Below, in pieces: positions 35,261 to 47,380 of a stretch of 64,000 nucleotides of DNA (the first letter of the stretch is position 1; each line of letters begins with the position of its first letter). A program made the position numbers and the translations under genes. Source of the DNA: Oryzias latipes (taxonomy: Eukaryota; Chordata; Actinopteri; Beloniformes; Adrianichthyidae). The notes below the pieces were generated by a model. That model was not told the origin of the DNA. It saw only the letters and a list, made by a program, of their open reading frames with translations, and did not search any database. The DNA is taken from the NCBI RefSeq assembly GCF_002234675.1, contig NC_019871.2, positions 18,608,433-18,672,432 of the forward strand, given 5' to 3'.

Positions 35261-35979
35261 TATTTCAGCCTCTGCAAAATGAACAAACAAACAAACAAAC
35301 AAAACAAATTAAAAATGAAAGTATGTCAGGCTGTAATCCATCTGTCTGTCAGAGGTTTTATGCTGCGCTACAAGACATTATTAAACCTTCCCAGAGGGCT
35401 GTCCGTGCGCACACCTTCTCAGTACAGGTACACGCCCTGTTACTCCTTCAGGATCTGATTGACTGTCGAGGTCTTTGAGGTGTGACAGGTGTGACAGATG
35501 TCATTATTTGTTTGTTTGTTTATTTATTTCCATCCTAATTTTTTGGTAGATTTAGATTTTTTAACTAAAAACATATACAATATTACATACAAATATTTAT
35601 ACATAATTTTTGTATTTAATACTCTCCAGATTAGTATTTTACTATTTTACTATTAACACCTTACATTTGTACTATAGTTATTGTCTTATTATTACTTTAT
35701 GAAATAATTAAAGCTATAATCAGCTTTAATGTCATTTTTGATCTTTTTCCTATACTGTTGGGCAGAGAACCATGTCAAAAAATGAAACTATACACAATAA
35801 AAGCCCCTCCTCAGACCGGCAGACTGGTGCATCCCTGCGTGCTGCCGCTGGGCGGCTGCTTGGAGCGCGGTCCGGACCGGGACCGGTCATATGCGCTGCG
35901 TGGAGCTCCACGTGGTTCTGGTCCTGCGTAAAAGCAGAGCAGAGAAACTCCGAGAGGGAGAAGCTTCCGGAGCAGCATC
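35261..35979. promoter_or_regulatory. Shared ap1s3/dhrs12 upstream region
   Basis: About 720 bp between the two divergent start codons. The ap1s3 side is AT-rich with a (CAAA)n run at 35285-35305; the dhrs12 side (35800-35980) is GC-rich with CpGs and no TATA box. A common CpG-type promoter is plausible, with ap1s3 possibly having a further upstream non-coding exon. Confidence 0.4.
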
Positions 35980-38900
35980 ATGTCCCTGTACCGCAACTCC
36001 GCCTGGTTCCTGAAGGGACTGACCGAGTTCACCAGGTGAGACACCTGTCCTGTTCTTTGAGTGCGGACCCAATAGACTTTTCTGGACTTACAGACACATC
36101 TGCAGGCAGAAGCTCAGGGGTTTTCCTAACAGCTTTACTTTGCAGGAAAGACCCAAGAGAGAAGGTCAATGCTGTTTTTGCTAAATATGCTCAGTGATTT
36201 TTTTTTTTTATAGAAAACTATTTACTGAAACTGACTGTTTTTTAAATAAACGAATTCTTAAGATGAGTTTACCATCCATTAGTTGTAATCAAACAAACAA
36301 AAAAAAAAAACGAATCAACGTCTAAAAGATCAGAATAAAGAGCAGTTATTTCATTTGAAAATTGACCTTTTGGGGTCTTCTGCTGTTTAAAGATCCAAAC
36401 ATATGAAGATGCAAAGGTAAAACAAATGCTTATTTACTTTTGCTTTAATGCTTTCAAGAAGTTGCACATCTTTTAGCACGAACTTTTTTGTAAAATATTA
36501 TATTATATTATATTATATTATATTGTTATATTTTTTTTTGAAATTCACAAACACAGCAAGTAAAGTCAAAAACAGAAGAAAAAGCTCAAAGACGAGGATG
36601 CATTTTAACAACTGGCATAACGTCCATCCATCCATTCATCCATCCACCTGTCCGTCCATCCATCCCTCCATCCATCCATCCCTCCATCCATCCATCCATC
36701 CATCCATCCATCCATCCATCCATCCATCCATCCATCCATCCATTAATAAACCCAGCTGTAAACCAGGTGAACCCTTTTCATGTGGTTGCTGGAGCCTATC
36801 CCAGCTGTTGGTGAAGGTGGGGTTCAGCCTGGATGGATCACCAATTCGTCCCAGGGCCTTGACAGGTTTAACATCTACCTCAGTAATGATGGTGATAATA
36901 TAGTGAATATGTAATTCATTCACTCAGAAAAAACGATTTAAAAGACTGATTAACAGAAAAGAATTGAAAAAAGCAGACTGATCAACATTAAAGATTAATG
37001 AATAAGGCTTAACAGGAGTCACAGAGATATTTATCTGTAGTTAGACAATAAATGGTCCTGAATCATGATCATTATTTAATATTGACAGATAGGGGGGGTC
37101 TTCCCCTTTGGATCCCAGCATGCCAAGTAGTCTGAAGAGGTGCTTTTGTTGCCGTTTCCCTCCTTCCCTTTGTTTGATGTTATCTTTTCTCCCAGAGAGC
37201 AGCCGCTCCGTACTAATTACTCTCTGCATGACACCAACGAACAGAGCCGCCATTTAACCTAAGCCCCTCCCCTCCCTGCTCGCCCCCCCCCCCCCTTCAG
37301 ATGCCGTCAACAATACTATCTGCAGTACAATGAAGGGAATTGAGCTTGTTGGGAGCGCACAGGCTCACACACGGAGTCTGACCCCGAACCCTCTCACATC
37401 AGAGACGATGCCAGGCACACCCCATCCTCCTTTGTCCCTGTACTGTAAGGCTGTGGGCGTGGCTGACCTTAAACAGCCGCCATCTCTAACACACACAGAA
37501 GTAAACTGAGATGTGCTGCTGACAATCTGCTGAAGCTGCGTGTGCTGCTGTCTTGCAGGAATGGCTTCCTGACAGCTTCCAAGCGATTTGTGGAGAAGGA
37601 CTTGGATGTGTCCGTGGCTGGACGCTCCTTCATGATCACAGGAGCCAACAGTGGCATTGGGAAGGCTGCTGCCATGGCGATTGCTAAGAAAGGTAACATC
37701 ATCGTCAGTGGAACAGCAGCTGTATGAGCACAACTACATGTGCAGAGATACTGATGATGATGAGTTGAAGGTGTCGCTTTTGACAGACAGGGATAGACAT
37801 GTTCACAGGGTTAGAGTTGCCTGAGTGTCCTGCGTCCAATCACAAGAGTGCATTGTAGTGTATTTTAATACAGTAACACTTTGAAAACATAAAGAATTGA
37901 ACATACATGCAGAATTATGATCCATATTTCAGCTTTTACTGATCATAAGAAATTAATCAGAAAGCATAGTTATAACTTAATTTATATAAAAACTTAAGAA
38001 TTGGAAAATTATGAATACAATATTATTGAGATATGTATAAAGATACCAGAACCAAATACAGATTGAAACAATAAAGGAAGAAGTTCGCAATGTTCTTCTG
38101 TGGTTCCAGGTTGTAGTTCATGTCAGAGATCATCATAGATGTCACTGAAGATGAAGTTGGGATTTTACTGGACTCAAACATCCTAAAACCAGCCATAGAC
38201 ACAGAGGAGAGCTTCAGCAGCAGTGTTTACATGGTCCAGCGCCAGATTTCAGTTTTTGTCTGCACCTGGTTATGATCCAATGTCAGACGTCACCAACCTC
38301 ACTCCAATTTTTGTCTCATTTGTCTCACTTCCTGACCCAAGGAAGCTAAATAAAGAATGGGTCAAGGTGAAATGGTAAATGGTGAATTCTTCCTTGGAGG
38401 CCCACCGTGCTTTACAGTCTCTCACACACACCTGCATGCACACACCGTGGCTCAACTGCCTAACAATGGTGCCAACATTTAAGCACCAGGAGCAATGTGG
38501 GGTTCAGTGTCTTGCTCAATACATGGGCAGGCAGGAACCGAACCTGCAAAGCTCTGATCAGAGGTCAACCACTTTACCTCCTGCAGCAAATCTGACTGTC
38601 TTCCTGATTTGCTGCAAACCTTCAAAGTGTGTGCAGAAACTCTGGCAACAGGGTTCAAGCTTTAGGAGTCCCAAAGGAAAATTCAGAAGCACAAAAAACT
38701 TAATTTAATCTTTCTGGGATGATCAGTCTGAAAGTTTGTTAACAGATGAGCTCATGAATGCCACAGAGAGTGTGACGCCTCAGAGGAAGGAGGAAGCTGA
38801 CAACTGTAGCTCTGTTGTCTTCCTGTAACTTTATCAGGATGTTGATTGGAATCATTTTAACCCTTGTGCTATCCTATGGGGTCAAGATGACCATTGACGT

Positions 38901-41900
38901 GTTCTCCCTACCATGACAAAGGTGGATAAAGGTGAAGAGGATTTCATGTAATCCATGGACACCAGTAAAAATCACAAATCATTGAAGAAAAAAGTTCAGC
39001 GCACTGTCTTGTGGGGTCTAGATGACCCAACTCCTAATGTCAAAGTGCCCAGGATAGCACAAGGGTTACGCTGGGAATCATACAGCTTCACACATTACAA
39101 TTCAATATATAATGTTAGTATTCTGTAATTTTAGATTATTTGATTTATTTCTAATAAATCCGGGATAGGCTCCGGCAGCCCCGTGACCCCGAAAGGGACA
39201 AAGCGGTACAGAAAATGAATGAATGAATGAATGATTTATTTCTAGTAATTACTTTGGAATCAGTGGTACAGATACCAAAATGGTTTCACCAGGACTGGAA
39301 CATCTCGAAACTTTCACTGGTGTTTCATATTTTCCATGGTTTCTGTCAACATTTTTTAACTTCCTTCAAAGTTTTTTTCATTCTTTTAGTCTTAGCAGAA
39401 CCATGAAGTGGAAGAAACACTGCTTTAACCTCCAAAGCTATGTTTGAGCTAACCCTCTACACATGTAGTCACAAAGTCACAGTTAAGCAGACTTAACAAC
39501 TGTGGCGATATACCCTAAATGTGATGTCCATGCAAGTTGATGCCAGGTCTTAAGAGAATAGCGTAAAGTTTATTTTTTCATTAAACAAAAGACTGACTGT
39601 ACATTCCTATTTGAGTATTTTTACAGGCTATAAGCGATCCACTTCCTGTTTACCTTTTTTACCTTTGGTGGAAAACCTTCATAGACTGTGGATAAAGACG
39701 TGTTTTCACTTCTGTCAGAACTGAACTACGATCTCATTGGAGTCTTTAAGCGAAGACCGGCATCACCTGAGATGACTTTCACTTTGTCTCTATTGAAAAA
39801 CTAACTTGATCTTTTGAGGGGATGACTGAGATTCTGCTGAGACTGAGTTCGTGATCTCAGGGGGTTATTTACACGTTGGGGGGAAATGAAAAGGGAGATT
39901 GGCTGATGTGTTGAAGAGAGCTGAAGGGCAAATATGTTTACACTGCAGATTTCTTTAGTGGTCAGGAGTTATGTGTGGTAACTGGAAGTCGGAGACTGTG
40001 ATTATAAGCAGCTGATATGAGTCTTGGAGTAGTGCCGCTGATCCTATGTACAAAAAGAAAAAGGCCTTCAGGGAAATTGGTTCGGATTATGTCAAAACTA
40101 CTTTGAAGGGAGATATTTCAGACAAACACCAATGGGAAAATCCTCAGGACAGACTGAGTAGAGGATGTTCTCCATTTCATCAAATTAAGTCATTTAATAC
40201 CAAATATTCCATATTACTTGGTTCTATGGGCTAATCTCTGTGACAGGGGGAACGGTCCACATGGTCTGCAGGAACAAGGACAAAGCTGAGGAGGCCAGAG
40301 CTGACATCGTCAAGGAGAGTGGAAACAAAGTATGGTGAAAGTCAAATTTACCCAACAAAACTGGTATTAGAGCTTGGTTACAAGCTCAATATGGTTTAAT
40401 TTTGACTGTTTTATTACAGGAAGTCTATGTTCACATTCTGGATTTGTCTGAGACCAGGAAGGTCTGGGAGTTTGCTGAGGCCTTCAAGAAGAAGTACAAG
40501 GCTCTCAATGTGCTCGTAAGTGGCATTTCTAGTGTCAATGTTGGTGCAAGTTCAGAACCAGAAACAGAGTATTAGCCTCACAGCTTGCAATTCATCATTT
40601 ATGCAAATGATAATCTAACACGACCTTGTAGATCAATAACGCAGGCTCCATCATGAGTCAGAGAGATGTGAACGCAGAAGGCCTGGAGAAGAGTTTTGCT
40701 GTAAATGTTCTTGGTGAGTCACAACACAAGCATGAAGTGTGAAGACGATGACCATTAGGGGAGGATGGAAATGATTCTGAAACCCTCTGCAGGTATTTAC
40801 ATCCTCACCAAGAGCCTTGTTCCTTTGCTGGAGAAGAGTCCAGATCCCAGAGTGGTGAGTCTGTGCTTTATACGGTCAGTTATCCAGTTTACACTCTGAG
40901 AAAAACAGAGGAAGTTCATGAAAAGGGATCCAATGGCTTTTTTTCAGATTAACAACACTTTCTAATTTAAATGGATATAAATGGAATCATAGAATTGCAA
41001 CTGTATTTATAAAACAAAATCTACATGAAATGTTTATATTAAGTCTACAATGTGTCAAACATGTGTTTCAGTGATAAAATTTACTTTATTCTGAAGCAAA
41101 ATAAAATATTACTGGAAAATTAAAATAAAATATTGATTTATTTAAAAAGGAACTTTGAATTTATTTTTTAATGAGCTTTTGAAAGTTTTGATTTATTAGT
41201 ATGTGTTCTTTTACAAAAGTCCTTTTTTTTTCTCCATGTTCAGATCTCAGTGACCTCAGGAGGAATGTTGGTGCAAAAGCTCAGAATAGGAAATTTACAA
41301 TCTGAGCGCGGTCGCTACGACGGCACCATGGTCTACGCCCAGCACAAAGTAAGAGCCGCTCACTTTTTCAACAGTTAGCCTGCAGTAGAACCGACGGAGG
41401 TAGTTTGGGCATTTCCATCTCCACATCGACGGATGCCTTTGAGCAGAGAAGTCCTTAAAATGTCTCCCAGGAAACAGGGCATGGGGCGGAGCATGAACTT
41501 GTACTTTGAAGGTAGAGCGTGGACTCTGGCCATGGGGGCGGAGCATGGACTTAGGGATGGATGGGCCTCTTCTTGAGAGAGCTGCTTCTAAAATCATAGA
41601 TCTTAAGGGGAACCTCAAATGTCACAATTAATGCCTACATTAAGATAAGAAAAAGAATGAGGAAGGATGATAACATTTAAGGTTACAGGACACAAATACA
41701 ACACACGTTGAAGGAAATGAGAATGAATTTTAGTTGGTACAGAACTCAAACTCAGAGTTCCTGAAGAACCCAGTTGATTTCTGTCTTGTTGCAGTCCTGT
41801 TGTGTGTTTTGTCTCTTTGTGTTCACAGACACAAACAGCCTCAGGGAGCAGCTGTCAGTGTCCTTCAGATCTTTGCACTTTAACAGCTTTGTGTCTGTTT

Positions 41901-44629
41901 GTGTTCCAGAGGCAGCAGGTTGTGATGACAGAGCAGTTTGCAAAGACTCACACTAACATCCATTTCTCCGTCATGCATCCTGGCTGGGTGGACACTCCAG
42001 GTAGCCCCCACCTCTTCACCTTTTTCCTGTAAACACATCTGAACCATCTTTGCTCTAACAAGATAAACCTGCTTCCTTTCTTTATATTCGCCGTATCCTA
42101 GCGGTAGCCAATGCCATGCCAGACTTCCATCGCTCCATGAAGGAAAGTCTGCGCTCTCCGGATCAGGGGGCTGACACGGTGGTGTGGCTCGCTATCTCCG
42201 AGGTTGCCATCACAAACCCGAGTGGACGTTTCTACCAGGGTATGCTGCGAAAACATTTTAAAGAGCTTGAGACATACTTATTAGTCTCTGAGTGTACTGG
42301 TATTAACAATGATGATCTTTAACAGCTTCTACATTCATGTATTAGATCTTTACACAGTTTGGACAGAAAACAGCTCACTTCAATTCACATCCACCGGACT
42401 AAATGATTAACAGTTTTATTGTGAAATCTAGGCTCCAGAGACAACATGAGTTTTTTATGTTAGCCATAAAATACAAGTGGAATTGTGAGGTTACAGGGAG
42501 CAGAGGTGAAGAAGGTCAAAGGTCAACAGTCCAGAACAACAGAGTTGAAGAGAGGTGAAGAACCACATTGGAGTAGGTTGGACCGGGTGGAGGAAGGTTT
42601 CAGGTGTGATGAGTGACAAAAGAATGAAAGGTGTGGAAGACTGTGGTGAGAGCAGCGATGTTGTTGGTTCAGAGACTCTGATGCAGAAACAGGAAGCAGA
42701 GCTGGAGGCAGCACTTACCAAAGAGATTCTCTTTGGAGAATGACCAGCATGGATAGGTTTAGGAATGAATCCATCAGAAGAACAGATCATGCAGAATGTT
42801 TTGGAGATAAATGCAGGGAAGCAGATTGAGATGGTTAGGACACACTAAGACATGGAGCAGGGATAATGTTGGTAAAAGGAGGCTGAGGTTGGACATACCA
42901 CGAAAGAGGAGGTTTATAGATGTAGAGATGGAGGACATGATGGTGGAGGATGCAGAAGAGAGGGTTAGATGAGGATTTGCCTTAGCAAAAGGGAGCAGCA
43001 GAAAGAATGAAGAAGAAGAAAATAAAAACTTATTGGACAGAACATAAAGGTGTAAAACTGTTATGCATTTCAGAGTAAAAAGGAAATGAAAACAAGCTGA
43101 TTGATGTGAATGAGCCTAAACAATGGGGCTGGAGTGTGGACGTGCATGTGCATGTGTGAGGACATTTGGCTGGTGTCCACTGCAGCTGGAGTGGTCTGCT
43201 TTGGTGCCAGATACTGCCAGAGAGGAGAGCCTCTGCGATCACTCTAATGTGCCCTTTTGTTCTCATGCGTACTGTCCTCTATTGGCCTGACAGAAAAAGG
43301 TCGCAGCCTAATGTGAAAGGATGTATACATCCAGCACTGGTGCTTTCCTTTGATTGGTCTGATGATAACAGGAAATGAATAAACTGTTAATGTTTTGTTC
43401 TCTTTATTGTTTTTCCCCACATCCTACAAAAAGCCTGTGGATGCGTCCCGAGTGTTTAGTCCAGTGAGCTGCATGCTCATGAATGCAAAACAGTGATTTG
43501 TTTTTATATACTAAACTATCATTTGAAAAAGATCTATAAAATATTTGAGAAAATGTAGTTTTTCTTTCTTTGACCTTTTTGAATTCAGTGTTTCTAAAGC
43601 ATTACGGTCCAAAAACATGCTTCATAGGTAAATTGGTTACTCTAAATTGTCCCTAGGTGTGAATGTGAGTCTGCATGGGTGTGTGATTGTGGCCCTGCGA
43701 CAGACTGGCGACCAGTCCAGGATGTCCCCAGCCTTCGCCCACAAGTGGCTGGAATAGGCTCCAGCTCCCAGAAAGGGACAAAACAGGTTTAGAAATTGAA
43801 TGAATAAAGCCTTACTGTTCCTCCCCCTGCACTGCTCTCTACTCCTTACCTGGATCAGGTGTGTTCAGTCTGAATGTAAAAACACCAGTCAGCTAATTAG
43901 CAGCAAGCATTGTGTGTGTGTGTGTGTGTAGGTGGGTGGGGGGGCTAGAAACAGGCAGGCAGGTGGTTGTGGATGAGAAGGGTTGGCGAGTTTTACAGAG
44001 AAAGGCTGATTTTAAAGGTGTTTATCGGATGCTCTGTAAGTCTGAGGTTCTCTGCAAAGATTTTAGACGTTTGCCGAAAGTTAAAGTGCATCTCTGCAAT
44101 GAAAAAGAAAACTATTTTTTTTTCCCACAAAGACATTCCACTTTTCTCCAAAACTGCTGAAATGTCACACATTTAAAGAAAACATCACTTTGTGGAGCCA
44201 AATCCGCTTTGAGGTGGGACTTTGCTAAAGAATGGTCAATCAAACAGAGCCAATGAGCACAAATGACAGAATTTGGACAGAATCAGTTCAGCAAAATCGG
44301 AACCAAGAACCATGCAGTACTTAAACTGACTGAGACTTTGTATGCGAAAGCCTCTGGTGCATGTGACTAATGGGAAAACTTAGGCTCAGATGTCATCAAA
44401 GGTCCAATATTCTACTTAAAAATGTAAAAAAAAATGCATATAAAAATCCAGAAAAGTGCCCGTTTAAATCTGTCCTGATAAACTGTGTTCTCTCTGCTTC
44501 TCCACCTGCTCAGACCGAAGGGTGGTGTCCACCCACCTGCCGCTGGCGTGGACCCACAGCTCCCCTCTGGAGGAGCAGAAGTTCATGTCGCTGTTGGAGG
44601 AGCTGGCCAAGAAGTTCCAGCCACACTAA
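35980..44629 (+). CDS. dhrs12: Dehydrogenase/reductase SDR family member 12
   Basis: A short-chain dehydrogenase/reductase of 320 aa (human DHRS12 317 aa); the natural substrate is not established. Coding exons: 35980-36035, 37559-37692, 40247-40329, 40420-40515, 40632-40713, 40793-40854, 41244-41348, 41910-42000, 42102-42239, 44514-44629; every junction is GT-AG and in phase. Seen in the product: N-terminal [14 protein letters not shown], the cofactor-binding TGANSGIG at residues 46-53, NNAG at 125-128, and a catalytic Ser near 176 (VTSGG) with Tyr202/Lys206 (YAQHK). The C-terminus is [19 protein letters not shown]. The Ser-Tyr spacing is that of retinol-dehydrogenase-like SDRs. In mammals DHRS12 is not in this gene block, so a dhrs12-like teleost paralogue is possible. 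Confidence 0.93.
36484..36530. repeat. AT-rich pentanucleotide array
   Basis: Tandem ATATT units in dhrs12 intron 1. Confidence 0.85.
36625..36742. repeat. (CATC)n microsatellite
   Basis: About 118 bp of CATC with a few CCTC and CCTGT variants. It abuts the SINE fragment at 36748-36865 and probably began as the tandem tail of that element. Confidence 0.9.
36748..36865 (-). mobile_element. SINE family 1 fragment
   Basis: Contains GGAGCCTATCCCAGCTG and TGGATCACCAATTCGTCCC, the reverse of the family-1 body. The head is missing. Confidence 0.6.
38370..38585 (-). mobile_element. SINE family 2, reverse orientation
   Basis: Reverse complement of the family at 18312-18548: tail GCTTTACAGTC at left, AATGTGGGGTTCAGTGTCTT in the body, and a tRNA-like head with GAACCGAACCTGCAAAG near the right end. 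Confidence 0.6.
38857..39069. mobile_element. TTAA-flanked MITE, copy 3
   Basis: Left TTAA at 38857-38860, then CCCTTGTGCTATCC. Right end GATAGCACAAGGG with target TTAC. The interior matches copies 1 and 2 closely. Confidence 0.8.
39158..39232 (+). mobile_element. 5'-truncated SINE family 1 copy with target duplication
   Basis: Seventy-five bp of SINE tail (GGGATAGGCTCCGGCAGCCC to (GAAT)n) flanked by a 16-bp duplication starting GATTTATTTCTA at 39142-39157 and 39233-39248, one mismatch. The tail is nearly identical to that of the full copy at 24245-24637. Confidence 0.85.
42540..43022 (+). mobile_element. RTE-clade LINE 3' fragment in dhrs12 intron 9
   Basis: Translates as [18 protein letters not shown], later RQEAELE-like sequence, then [20 protein letters not shown] and RWLGHT and a final [13 protein letters not shown]. 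These align in order with the C-terminal part of the intact RTE frame at 52761-54365 ([38 protein letters not shown]). Ends in a (GAA)n tail. Frameshifts make it non-functional. Confidence 0.8.
43598..43806 (+). mobile_element. SINE family 1 partial copy
   Basis: Contains CCAAAAACATGCTTCATAGG, GCGACAGACTGGCGACC and a tail AGAAAGGGACAAAACAGG ending GAATGAATAAAG. Lacks the tRNA-like head. Lies in dhrs12 intron 9. Confidence 0.7.
43911..43929. repeat. (TG)n microsatellite
   Basis: Short TG run followed by a G-rich GGTGGGTGGGGGGG segment in dhrs12 intron 9. Confidence 0.85.
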
Positions 44630-45244
44630 GCCTGCAGGAGGCCCCACCAGCACTAACCTGGACTCAGAGGTTCATCACAAAGACTCTGCAGAGGGGGGCT
44701 CAGCTCCATCCTCCTCACACCTGATGGGGACTCTGAATGCTTTGGAAATCCTGCCTTCCAAAAGCAGAACTTACAGCTGACATGTGATGCTCTCTAACTA
44801 TCAGTGTGGTTGTTGCTGTGTCATTGTTGGGCTTTGTAACTATTATAGGTCAACATAACCATAACAGGCTTGTACGTCTGAGCGTAAAGCTGCTTCTGAG
44901 AGAAGACCCCGCCCACTCAGTGTCGCTGTGATTTCATTAGCAGTCATCCAGATGGGAATCTGATGACCAAAATCACCTCCATCTCTTCGCCTCGTGTGGG
45001 TTCAACGTCATGTGGTGCTCTGCACGCTTACGAAAAGAGTGTCACCTTACTGCCATGTGTGTGCGTGTGTGTGTGTGTGGGGGGGTCAGCTTATTGTCAG
45101 CTCTGTTGTTCAGCTTCTCTTCAGTCAAAAATGAACCCAAACTGGACATGCTTACTCTATAAAACACAGCATCTATCACCAATTTAAGGTTCTGCCGCGC
45201 ACCTCCCCAACGCTCGCTGTAACTTTGACTGGTCTTCATGTGTG

Positions 45245-45250
45245 AATAAA
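45245..45250 (+). terminator. dhrs12: dhrs12 poly(A) signal
   Basis: AATAAA 616 bp after the dhrs12 stop; the intervening 3' UTR has a TG/G-rich run at 45059-45087. Confidence 0.6.
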
Positions 45251-45314
45251 GAAACTTACAGATTGCTACCAGATCCAATACAATTCTTTAGAAAATGAAC
45301 ATAAAAGCAGCCAG

Positions 45315-47348
45315 ACTTTTCAAACATCTTTATTAGAGATCAGTCATTTTTCCTCTTTGTGTTCTGGTGGAAAGGACAATGGAGAGATCCACATTAGTCC
45401 TGGATGATCAACAAAAGCTTTTAAAAACACAGAAATCTGAAAAAGAACAGGGGAGGGGGTATGTTTCTGCATTTGTATAGGGAAGACGATAAGATCCGAA
45501 GTCATAGTGTCTTGGAAAATGAATCATCTTTCCATCAAAATAATGAGAATTCAGGAGATGGCTCCATCATGACAACAAGCTCCGATAAGGAGGCAAAAAT
45601 CCATTTCCGTTCTCGCAGTTGTTGCTGATGAATTATGAGCACTGTTCCTGCAAACAGCCAATCAGGGCGTTGATCCTGCCTTCATAAAGATGGGTCTGAT
45701 TCAAGGACCAGATGAGATGGATTGACTGGAAGAGGCTCTGATGTCAGACATGGCAGCTCCTGACTGCACCGAGGCGATTAATGACCCGCACGTCTGTGAC
45801 AGCGGTTCAGGAAGCGTTTACGTGCGGGGGGGGGGGGATGAATCCTCATTTGTGGAAATCAATGATCTGATTACAGATGCTCCAGCAGGCAGGAACAGGT
45901 GTCATGGGGCTGATGGGATCTCTTTCTGGCCTGTTTTTGGACAAACCCAAAAGGTGATCACGCCAGCAAACCCGTCTGACCTTCTGTACAGGAACGCATC
46001 TTTAAAAGACAAATCACCAATTTTCACGTTTATATATGAAACTCAGTTTCAGCTCTGAAGACAACATGAGGGGGTGAGATGATGGCTCCTTTTACCCATG
46101 ATTCCCGATCAATTAAAAAAAAGAAGAAAAAAAACAGCACTGAAAATGACGAGTGGAGGGTGGGGCACAGAAAAGTAAACAACAGTTTGTGGAGGTAACA
46201 GGGTGTTTTTACTACAAATATAAATACACACAAAACTGGAATGTGACTACATTTTTAACTCCACTCACAGTAAGGCAAGCGTTAGTCTAACATCAGATGA
46301 TCTGCAGCTGCTATTTACAGTCATGCTACATGGATCCCCCCTCACACCTAATTTGTTTGGTTCCTCACAGATCATTTGTGCATCCCCCACGCTGTGGTAC
46401 GACTGTTAGGGACAAGCAGAAAACACAACCTCTACAGTCAGAAAGGAGGTGGAAAGCAGAAAGCCAACGCATCAAAGGTTTTGAGATTGAGTTCCGTCTT
46501 TAAGGCTTCTGAAAAAAACACAAGGAGCCACGATGTTGGCGAGGAGTTCAGTCCGCTTCTGTTCAGTGATCACAGAACCTCTCCTCTGGGCTTTAGGGAC
46601 GGGCGCCAATTTTACACCAAGAAAACTTGTAAAAAATTTCTTATGCTTCTAAAGGGGGTAACACTCTTCCTGCTGGTTGCTGTGGCAACAGGTAACCGCC
46701 TCCCATACCTCGCTGGGGACTGTGAGGTGGAGGCAGGATCACGGTGGAGCAAACATCTGCAGCTTTTCCCTCATCTTTCCAGACAGACGTTCGGTGATTC
46801 ATATCCTCATGATGAACAGTTATGGATGGCATGAACTACTGAACATCTACAAATGTAAAACCTCCTGAGAGTGAGTTAAGGCCAGCTAGTGAAAGAGAAG
46901 CAGTCATTTCTCCTGTACACAAGAATCTCCAGGTGACGGGAATGAAGAGCGTCTGAAGGGACGTTGGTGCATCACACATTCACTTCACAGCACTACACGC
47001 AAAACAGTGCAAACAGGAGACCTTTGTCAAAAGCATTGAATGTATTGAATGTAAACACTTCCATCAATACCATTCCCCCAAAGGAGAAACCATGACAACA
47101 CACTCGCCCATTGTGCTTCGGTCATTGAAAAAAGCAACGAAAAAAAAAACCCAGAACAATCCAACTTTTTCAAACGGACGATTAGTGACATGTTTACTGA
47201 GAAAAAGAGTAGTGCGCCCGCACACACACATGCACGCACGCACACATGCAGGCACGCAGCAACATACAGACATAAACACAGACAAACACATACAGACATA
47301 AACACACTGACGGATATACATGTGTGCACAAATGTACACATGCATGCA

Positions 47349-47380
<32 letters not shown>

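Larger units (their letters stand above)
37693..40246 (+). other. dhrs12 intron 2 with three mobile elements
   Basis: The 2.55-kb intron holds a family-2 SINE (38370-38585), a TTAA MITE (38857-39069) and a truncated family-1 SINE (39158-39232). I see nothing else with a recognisable identity. Confidence 0.7.

Noticed and set aside
35772-36197. 141-codon frame across the dhrs12 start
   Set aside because: It runs in a different frame through dhrs12 exon 1 and its donor site; the DHRS12 N-terminus is in another frame.
37365-37733. 122-codon reverse-strand frame over dhrs12 exon 2
   Set aside because: Antisense shadow of the SDR cofactor-binding exon.
45741-46834. Open frames of 105 and 152 codons
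   Set aside because: They lie antisense in the inferred wdfy1 3' UTR and show no domains or splice context.
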